Positions 58,743 to 64,000 of a stretch of DNA of 64,000 nucleotides are shown here, piece by piece; the stretch's first letter is position 1; every line of letters starts with the position of its first letter. Origin of the DNA: Mycolicibacterium litorale (GTDB lineage: Bacteria; Actinomycetota; Actinomycetes; Mycobacteriales; Mycobacteriaceae). Both the position numbers and the translations under genes were made by a program. Below the pieces are notes generated by a model. It saw only the letters and a list, made by a program, of their open reading frames with translations, did not search any database and was not told the origin of the DNA. Location: NCBI RefSeq assembly GCF_014218295.1, contig NZ_AP023287.1:1922001-1986000 (forward strand). Reading direction: 5' to 3'.

Positions 58743-59226
58743 CGTTCCCGCGGCCGTGGCGGTGTCGGTGACGATCAACGGCAGAGCGGTGTCGCGTTCG
58801 GTGCCGCCGCGGCTCACCCTGGCCGACTTCCTGCGCGACGAACTCGGCCTGACCGGAACGCATCTGGGCTGCGAGCACGGGGTGTGCGGCGCGTGCACCG
58901 TCTTCGTCGACGGCCGTAGCGCCCGTGCCTGCCTGACGTTGGCGGTGCAGGCCGACGGGTCCCGGGTGGACACCGTCGAGGGCCTGGAGGTCTTCGAGGA
59001 GACCGCCCGCCTGCGCCGGGCGTTCAGCGAGCGCGGTGGTCTGCAGTGCGGCTTCTGCACGCCGGGGTTCCTGGTCAGCGCGGTGGAACTGTTGCGCGAC
59101 ACCGACGCCGACAAACCGCTCACGGAGGAGTCTGTCCGGGAAGCGTTGTCGGGCAATATCTGTCGCTGCACCGGATACCAGGGCATCGTGCAGGCCGTGC
59201 TCGACGCCGCGAGCACGCCGGAGTAA
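58735..59226 (+). CDS. Molybdenum hydroxylase 2Fe-2S subunit (CoxS-like)
   Basis: 163 aa. N-terminal plant-type cluster: CEHGVCGACTV with a fourth Cys in ARACL; C-terminal cluster: CGFCTPGF and CRCTGYQG. Shuttles electrons from Mo to FAD. The ATG overlaps the FAD-subunit end by 8 nt. Confidence 0.96.
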   Translation: MCDVPAAVAVSVTINGRAVSRSVPPRLTLADFLRDELGLTGTHLGCEHGVCGACTVFVDGRSARACLTLAVQADGSRVDTVEGLEVFEETARLRRAFSERGGLQCGFCTPGFLVSAVELLRDTDADKPLTEESVREALSGNICRCTGYQGIVQAVLDAASTPE

Positions 59227-60290
59227 TGCGCGTCGCGGCCGGCGCTGCCCTGCCGACCCTGCTGCGGCCGGTGGGGCGCCCCCGATGGGGTATGGCCGCC
59301 GCGCTCGCCGCCACCCTGGGGCTGCTGCTGATCGCGCCGCACCTGCTGGGCCGTCCCGCCCTCGGCTCCGCGCTGGCACTGGGTTTCGTGCTCACCGCGG
59401 TGCCGTCGCTGCCGACGGCGTGGCGGCCGGCGCTGGCGACCATGTCGGCACGGGCGGCGGCGGTGCTCGTCGGCGGGGCGCTCGTCGTCGCCTGCGCCGA
59501 TCGTCCCGTCGCCCTGGCCGTGGTGACCGTGGGCGCCGCGGTCACCGGCGCACTGATCGACCGGGTGGGGGCCACCGCGGGTCTTGCGGTGGTGCTGATC
59601 GCGATCGACACGGGCATCGCCGGCGGTGCCCGGCCGTGGCTTTCGGATCTGCCGGCCTACGCGGTCGGGGCGGCCGCGGTGTTCGCGGCGTGGGCGGCGT
59701 GGTGGGCTGGGGCGAGAGCCGTTGCGGCACTGGGAAACCGGCAGTCCACGGACCGCGAGGTGCCCGCCACGCGGAGCGTCGACCGCACGCACGCCGTCCG
59801 GGTGGCGGTCGCCGTTGCGGTGGCGGTGGCACTCGCCGGCTGGCTGCCCGACGATCTGGTGGGTGGGCACTGGTTGGTGACGAGCGTGCTGCTGACCATC
59901 CAGCCGGGCCGGCCGGCCACCCGGGTGCGCCTGGTGCAACGGCTGTGCGGCAACACCGCGGGCGCCGTCCTGGCGGCGGCGCTGCTCGGCGCTCATCCGG
60001 CCGTCCCGGTGGCGGTCGCGGTGACGGTGCTGCTGTTCCTGTTGGCCGTCGCGCTGCGGCCGGTGAACTACACCTGGTGGGCGGTCACCGGTCCGCCCGT
60101 GCTGCTGGTGGTGAGCGAGTATCCGCAGTGGTTCCCGTGGTACGAGGGCGGCGTCCGGCTGGCGATGAACCTGCTCGGCGCGGCGATCGTCGTCCTCGTC
60201 GTGTTCGTGGCGCCCGGGGCGTGGAGCCACTTTCGCCGGCGCGCCGATTCGGATAGTGTATACAAAATCCAATGCAAGGAGGTGCCGTGA
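59226..60290 (+). CDS. FUSC-like integral membrane protein
   Basis: 354 aa, two bundles of hydrophobic helices (about 20-180 and 205-335) separated by a polar linker, as in FUSC/aromatic-acid exporter-like proteins; HWLVTSVLLTIQPGRPATRVRLVQRLCGNTAGAVLAA is the FUSC_2 signature region. Family members export aromatic acids such as p-hydroxybenzoate. Starts on the previous stop (TAATG). The last ~12 codons contain GntR site 4, so the gene end doubles as the next unit's promoter. Confidence 0.78.
   Translation: MRVAAGAALPTLLRPVGRPRWGMAAALAATLGLLLIAPHLLGRPALGSALALGFVLTAVPSLPTAWRPALATMSARAAAVLVGGALVVACADRPVALAVVTVGAAVTGALIDRVGATAGLAVVLIAIDTGIAGGARPWLSDLPAYAVGAAAVFAAWAAWWAGARAVAALGNRQSTDREVPATRSVDRTHAVRVAVAVAVAVALAGWLPDDLVGGHWLVTSVLLTIQPGRPATRVRLVQRLCGNTAGAVLAAALLGAHPAVPVAVAVTVLLFLLAVALRPVNYTWWAVTGPPVLLVVSEYPQWFPWYEGGVRLAMNLLGAAIVVLVVFVAPGAWSHFRRRADSDSVYKIQCKEVP
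60258..60272 (+). promoter_or_regulatory. GntR site 4, inside the FUSC gene end
   Basis: GTATACAAAATCCAA: half-site GTATACAA (one mismatch to GTATCCAA) followed by a second ATCCAA, flanked by GGAT on the left (60251). It is 14 nt before the GTG of the enamidase-like gene and only 2 nt before its AAGGAGG. Confidence 0.5.
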
Positions 60291-61516
60291 CGACACTGCT
60301 CGTGGAGGACATCGGGCTGCTCATCCACGGCGACCCTGCCCTCGCCCCGCTGCGCGACACCACCCTGGTCGTGGAGGACGGGGTGATCACCGGTATCGGC
60401 ACCGACCATCCCGCTCCGGACCAGGTCCTGTCCGCGGGCGGCCTCACCGTCATGCCGGGCCTGGTGGACGGACACGTCCACCCGACCTTCGGAGAATGGA
60501 CGCCGGCACAGGACGCGGTCGGATGGATCGGCAACTACCTGCACGGCGGCACCACGTCGATGGTCTCCGCCGGCGAACTCCACATTCCCGGTCTGGCGTT
60601 CGACGCACTGACGCCTGAGCTCGTGCTGTCGATCGCCATCACCTCCAAGCACACCACGGGCCGGATGCGCCCGTCCGGGGTCAAGGTCAACGCGGGCACG
60701 GTGCTGCTGGTCCCCGGCATGACCGAAGCACACTTCGACCGCGCCCACGCCGAGGGTGTCGACCAGCTCAAGTTCATCTTCTACGACTGGAACCGGTTGG
60801 GCGACGGGGAAGCCCAGCGCTACATGCAGTGGGCCCACGCCCGCGGGATGACGGTGAAGATGCACTCGGGCGGCGTCTCACGGTCCGGGTCGAGCCGCGT
60901 CGCGGGCAGCGACGTCGTGCTGGCCGTGCGGCCGGACATCGTCGGTCACATCTCCGGCGGCCCGATTCCCGCGCCCGACGCCGACATCGCGGCCATCATC
61001 GCCGATCTGCCGTCGGCGTATGTGGAGGTGTGCAGCTCCAACAACTACCGCGCCACCAAGTTCGTCGCCGAACAGCTGATGGCGCGCGACCAGGTGCACC
61101 GGCTCACGCTCGGCACCGACACGCCCGGCGGCACCGGGGTGATCCCGCGCGGCATGCTGCGCAACGTCTGCTATCTGGCGTCGGTGTGCGGACTCGATCC
61201 GGTGGCGGCGGTGGCCGCCGCCACCGGCCAGACCGCGCGGGCGCACGGACTCGACACCGGAGTGATCGCCGAAGGCCGACCCGCCGATCTGCTGGTGCTC
61301 GGGCCGATCACCGGATCGGTGGCCGGCGACGCGCTCGAGTGTTTCGCCCTCGGCGACCTTCCCGGCATCGCGACCGTCCTCGTCGACGGTGTGGCGCTGG
61401 TGGAGACCCGCAGCCAGCAGACGCCCCCACCGAGCCGCGCGGTCACCTGGAAACGTCCGGCCGCCCAACCCCCGCGCCTGCCCGCCCCCGCCGCCCGCAG
61501 CACCGGCTGCTGCTGA
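60287..61516 (+). CDS. Amidohydrolase resembling enamidase
   Basis: 409 aa. Closely resembles, from memory, the enamidase of Eubacterium barkeri nicotinate fermentation: LHGGTTSMVSAGELHIPG, RPSGVKVNAGTVLLVPGMTE, MQWAHARGMTVKMHSGG, VGHISGGPIPAPD, LGTDTPGGTGVIPRGMLRNVC and a C-terminal SQQTPPPSRAV. Metal ligands: HVH (63-65), His of KMHSGG, His of GHISGG, Asp of GTDTPGG. The enamidase opens a cyclic enamide to an oxo acid plus ammonia. Start GTG 60287 has AAGGAGG 5 nt upstream; an ATG at 60272 lies within that site. The bridging ligand may differ from the clostridial enzyme. Confidence 0.83.
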   Translation: MTTLLVEDIGLLIHGDPALAPLRDTTLVVEDGVITGIGTDHPAPDQVLSAGGLTVMPGLVDGHVHPTFGEWTPAQDAVGWIGNYLHGGTTSMVSAGELHIPGLAFDALTPELVLSIAITSKHTTGRMRPSGVKVNAGTVLLVPGMTEAHFDRAHAEGVDQLKFIFYDWNRLGDGEAQRYMQWAHARGMTVKMHSGGVSRSGSSRVAGSDVVLAVRPDIVGHISGGPIPAPDADIAAIIADLPSAYVEVCSSNNYRATKFVAEQLMARDQVHRLTLGTDTPGGTGVIPRGMLRNVCYLASVCGLDPVAAVAAATGQTARAHGLDTGVIAEGRPADLLVLGPITGSVAGDALECFALGDLPGIATVLVDGVALVETRSQQTPPPSRAVTWKRPAAQPPRLPAPAARSTGCC

Positions 61517-61532
61517 CCCTCGAGGAGATCTG

Positions 61533-62717
61533 TTGTCCCGCACCGTGACCGAACCGATGTCACCCGACACGCTGATCGGGATCGACGCGCTGCTCAGCGA
61601 CGAGGAGCGCCAGATCCGCGACACCGTGCGCGCGCTCGTCAAGCGCCGGATCGCCCCGGAGATCGCGGCCTGGTACGAGAACGGCGAGCTGCCCGCCCGG
61701 GAGCTGGCCCGCGAACTCGGCGACCTCGGCCTGCTCGGGATGCATTTGGAGGGATACGGCTGCGCCGGCACCTCGGCCGTCGCCTACGGGCTGGCCTGCC
61801 TCGAACTCGAAGCCGGCGACTCCGGCATCCGCTCCCTGGTCAGTGTCCAGGGCTCCCTGGCGATGTACGCCATCCACGCCTTCGGCAGCGAGGAGCTCAA
61901 GCAACACTGGCTGCCGCGGATGGCGGCGGGCACGGCGATCGGCTGCTTCGGCCTGACCGAACCCGACCACGGCTCCGACCCGGCCGGAATGCGCACCCGC
62001 GCCACCCGCGACGGTGACGACTGGATCCTCAACGGCGCGAAGATGTGGATCACGAACGGGTCGGTCGCCGACGTCGCGGTGGTCTGGGCCCGCAGCGACG
62101 AAGGTATCCGCGGATTCGCCGTCCCCACCGACACTCCGGGTTTCACCGCCCACACCATCAAGTCGAAGATGTCGCTGCGGGCCTCGGTGACCAGCGAACT
62201 GGTGCTCGAGGACGTCCGGCTGCCCGACAGCGCGCGCCTGCCCGGCGCGACCAGCCTGCGCGCCCCGCTGAGCTGCCTGAACGAGGCCCGGTTCGGCATC
62301 GTGTTCGGTGCGTTGGGCGCCGCCCGTGACTGCCTGGAGACCGCGCTGGACTATTCACGCTCGCGGCGCCAATTCGATCGGGCGATCGCCGAATTCCAGC
62401 TCACCCAGCAGAAACTCGCCGACATGACGCTCGAATACGGCAAGGGTCTGCTGCTCGCCCTCCATCTCGGGCGCCTCAAGGACGCCGGGGACATCGCCGG
62501 CCACCAGGTCAGCCTCGGCAAGCTCAACAGTGTGCGCGAGGCGCTGACGATCGCCCGCACGGCGCGCACCATCCTCGGCGCCAGCGGCATCACCTCGGAG
62601 TATCCGGTGATGCGGCATGCCAACAACCTCGAGTCGGTGCTGACCTACGAGGGCACCAGCGAGATGCATACTCTCATCATCGGCCAGGCGTTGACGGGAC
62701 TGTCCGCGTTCCGCTGA
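61533..62717 (+). CDS. gcdH: Glutaryl-CoA dehydrogenase-like acyl-CoA dehydrogenase
   Basis: 394 aa. Converts glutaryl-CoA to crotonyl-CoA plus CO2. Highly similar to human GCDH: EGYGCAGTSAVAYGLACLEL, DSGIRSLVSV with the Arg that binds the distal carboxylate (Arg100), GCFGLTEPDHGSDPAGM, WITNGSVADVAVVWAR, GRLKDAGDIAGHQVSLGKLN, and catalytic Glu373 in LTYEGTSEMHTLI. I use TTG 61533, which has GAGGAG 5 nt upstream; GTG 61545 and ATG 61557 are in-frame alternatives. Downstream of the enamidase by 16 nt. Confidence 0.9.
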   Translation: MSRTVTEPMSPDTLIGIDALLSDEERQIRDTVRALVKRRIAPEIAAWYENGELPARELARELGDLGLLGMHLEGYGCAGTSAVAYGLACLELEAGDSGIRSLVSVQGSLAMYAIHAFGSEELKQHWLPRMAAGTAIGCFGLTEPDHGSDPAGMRTRATRDGDDWILNGAKMWITNGSVADVAVVWARSDEGIRGFAVPTDTPGFTAHTIKSKMSLRASVTSELVLEDVRLPDSARLPGATSLRAPLSCLNEARFGIVFGALGAARDCLETALDYSRSRRQFDRAIAEFQLTQQKLADMTLEYGKGLLLALHLGRLKDAGDIAGHQVSLGKLNSVREALTIARTARTILGASGITSEYPVMRHANNLESVLTYEGTSEMHTLIIGQALTGLSAFR

Positions 62718-62745
62718 CGGCCACGGCGTGAGTTCAGGAGGCCCG

Positions 62746-64000
62746 GTGGCCAGCACGAAACGTGAAGCCGTCGACGAACACTTCACGACCACGATCTCGG
62801 CCCTGCCGCGCGGCGCGGCACGGCGGCGCGGGGACGACGACGCCGTCCGCGACGGGTCCACGGTGACTGTGCACGAGGCGCTCTCGCTGTTCGACGCCGC
62901 GCTCGGCAGCCGTCACCTCGACCTGGCCGCCCGGTGGCTGCGCTCGCAGGGCCGCGGCTACTACACGATCGGATCGTCCGGTCACGAGGGCAACGCCGCC
63001 GTGGCGGCGGCGCTGCGCCCGACCGACCCGGCGCTGCTGCACTACCGCTCGGGTGGCTTCTTCCTCGCCCGCGCCCAGCAGGTCGACGACGGACTGTCCG
63101 CGGCGCTGCGAGATGTGCTGCTCGGTCTCGTCGCCGCCACCGAGGAGCCGATCTCCGGCGGCAGACACAAGGTCTTCGGCCGGGCCGACCTCAACATCAT
63201 TCCGCAGACCAGCACCATCGCCTCGCACCTGCCGCGTGCGGTCGGGGTGGCGTTCTCCACGGCGCGCGCCCGAAAACTCGGCGTGCCCTGCCACTGGCCC
63301 GACGACGCCGTCACGGTGTGCAGCTTCGGCGACGCCTCGGTCAACCACTCCACCGCGGTCGGGGCGCTCAACACCGCCATGCACACCGCCTATCAGGGCA
63401 TGCCGATGCCGCTGCTGTTCGTGTGCGAGGACAACGGCATCGGCATCTCCACCAGGACACCGCGCGGGTGGGTGGCCCGCACCTATGCGCATCGGGAAGG
63501 GTTGCAGTACTTCGCCGCCGACGGGTCCGATCTGGTGGCGAGCCTGGAGACCGCCCGCACGGCGGCGGCCTGGGTCCGCGCGCAGCGCCGCCCCGCCTTC
63601 CTGCACCTGTCCACGGTGCGGTTGATGGGCCACGCCGGCTCGGACTACGAACCGGCCTACCGCCGCCCGGACGAGATCACCGCCGACTTCGACCGCGACC
63701 CGGTGCTGTGTACCGCGAGAATGCTTGTGGCCGAGGGAATCCTGTCGCCGGACGAGGTGCTGGAACGCTACGAGGCGACCCGCCGCGACGTGATCGGCAT
63801 GGCCCGCGACGTCGCCGACCTGCCCCAGCTCGACACTCCCGACGCCGTGCTCCGCCCGCTGCGCGACAGCCTCGACGAGGCGGTGGCCGCGTCGGCCGCA
63901 CCGTATCCCGCGACCGAGGGGCCTGCGACTCCGATGACGGTGGCGCAGGCGATCAACCGCGCGCTGGCCGACACGCTGGCCCGCCACCCCGAGACGCTCG
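62746..64000 (+). CDS. 2-oxoacid dehydrogenase E1, fused alpha/beta, 3' end outside window
   Basis: Open to the right edge, 418 residues seen. Thiamine-diphosphate enzyme of the branched-chain/pyruvate type. N-terminal alpha part: LRSQGRGYYTIGSSGHEG, ISGGRHKVFGRADLNIIPQ, TPP motif FGDASVNHS ... CEDNGIGIS; from about residue 395 TPMTVAQAINRALADTLARHP begins the beta domain, so both subunits are in one chain. Decarboxylates a 2-oxo acid to an acyl-lipoyl group; E2 and E3 are not in view. CAGGAGG lies 4 nt before GTG 62746; GTG 62728 is in frame too. Adjacent to glutaryl-CoA dehydrogenase. Confidence 0.87.
   Translation, partial: MASTKREAVDEHFTTTISALPRGAARRRGDDDAVRDGSTVTVHEALSLFDAALGSRHLDLAARWLRSQGRGYYTIGSSGHEGNAAVAAALRPTDPALLHYRSGGFFLARAQQVDDGLSAALRDVLLGLVAATEEPISGGRHKVFGRADLNIIPQTSTIASHLPRAVGVAFSTARARKLGVPCHWPDDAVTVCSFGDASVNHSTAVGALNTAMHTAYQGMPMPLLFVCEDNGIGISTRTPRGWVARTYAHREGLQYFAADGSDLVASLETARTAAAWVRAQRRPAFLHLSTVRLMGHAGSDYEPAYRRPDEITADFDRDPVLCTARMLVAEGILSPDEVLERYEATRRDVIGMARDVADLPQLDTPDAVLRPLRDSLDEAVAASAAPYPATEGPATPMTVAQAINRALADTLARHPETL

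Noticed and set aside
60287..61516. Enamidase-like gene as dihydroorotase or hydantoinase
   Set aside because: The motif order and the C-terminal SQQTPPPSRA resemble enamidase better, judged from memory; a search would be decisive.

Overview
The window is about 69% GC and looks like a chromosomal segment of a rapidly growing Mycobacterium (Mycolicibacterium). Gene order follows the Mycobacterium tuberculosis stretch from ddl (Rv2981c) to DUF2469 (Rv2901c): ddl, thiL, ung, FakA-like, recG, lipN, DsbA/VKOR, pyc, rsmD, coaD, sepIVA, rnc, mutM, smc, ftsY, amt-glnB-glnD, ffh, rpsP-khpA-rimM-trmD, rplS, lepB, rnhB. The PDIM/PGL lipid locus that separates coaD from sepIVA in M. tuberculosis is absent, and an HHE protein sits there instead. 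Recognition of families rests on motifs and remembered sequences; no database was searched.

Layout. 1-9574: ddl end, a DUF3515 protein, an Lrp-like small protein, thiL, ung, a repeat-rich lipoprotein, rpmB, a FakA-like kinase, recG, a secreted HNH nuclease and a P450. 9704-17931: two aldo/keto reductases, LipN-like esterase, a DsbA/VKOR pair, pyruvate carboxylase and rsmD. 17977-27745: coaD, hemerythrin-like protein, SepIVA, DUF177, rnc, mutM, OsmC, acylphosphatase, smc and type 2 IPP isomerase. 27786-36345: ftsY, the nitrogen operon amt-glnB-glnD behind GlnR-type boxes, ffh and an amidohydrolase. 36342-48771: a diflavin reductase with an IdeR-like box, two DD-carboxypeptidases, a methyltransferase, the rpsP and rplS ribosomal units, lepB, rnhB, DUF2469, an EstB-like hydrolase and a HAD phosphatase. 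These are mostly housekeeping genes.

48839-64000 is different: an accessory catabolic island. It holds a GntR/FCD regulator, a RidA-type deaminase, a membrane-anchored CoxG-like protein, an LLM flavin/F420 oxidoreductase, a TauT/NMT1-type ABC importer, a three-subunit molybdenum hydroxylase, a FUSC-like membrane protein, an amidohydrolase closely resembling clostridial enamidase, a glutaryl-CoA dehydrogenase and the start of a 2-oxoacid dehydrogenase E1. Four copies of the half-site GTATCCAA (one with a mismatch, one inside a perfect 17-bp palindrome) precede its transcription units and suggest one GntR regulon. I propose a reductive N-heterocycle pathway: uptake, hydroxylation next to ring nitrogen, reduction to an enamide-lactam, opening by the enamidase, imine hydrolysis by RidA, then oxidative decarboxylation to glutaryl-CoA and on to crotonyl-CoA. 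A 2-carboxylated pyridine such as picolinate would give 2-oxoadipate and use every enzyme present. The substrate is inference.

Smaller signals: a dispersed repeat encoding a Shine-Dalgarno-led mini-ORF ([10 protein letters not shown]) found tandemly upstream of rnhB, upstream of DUF2469 and embedded in mutM; a 63-bp intergenic repeat pair; a probable CTG start for rsmD; divergent genes with overlapping start codons; and many leaderless-type promoters.
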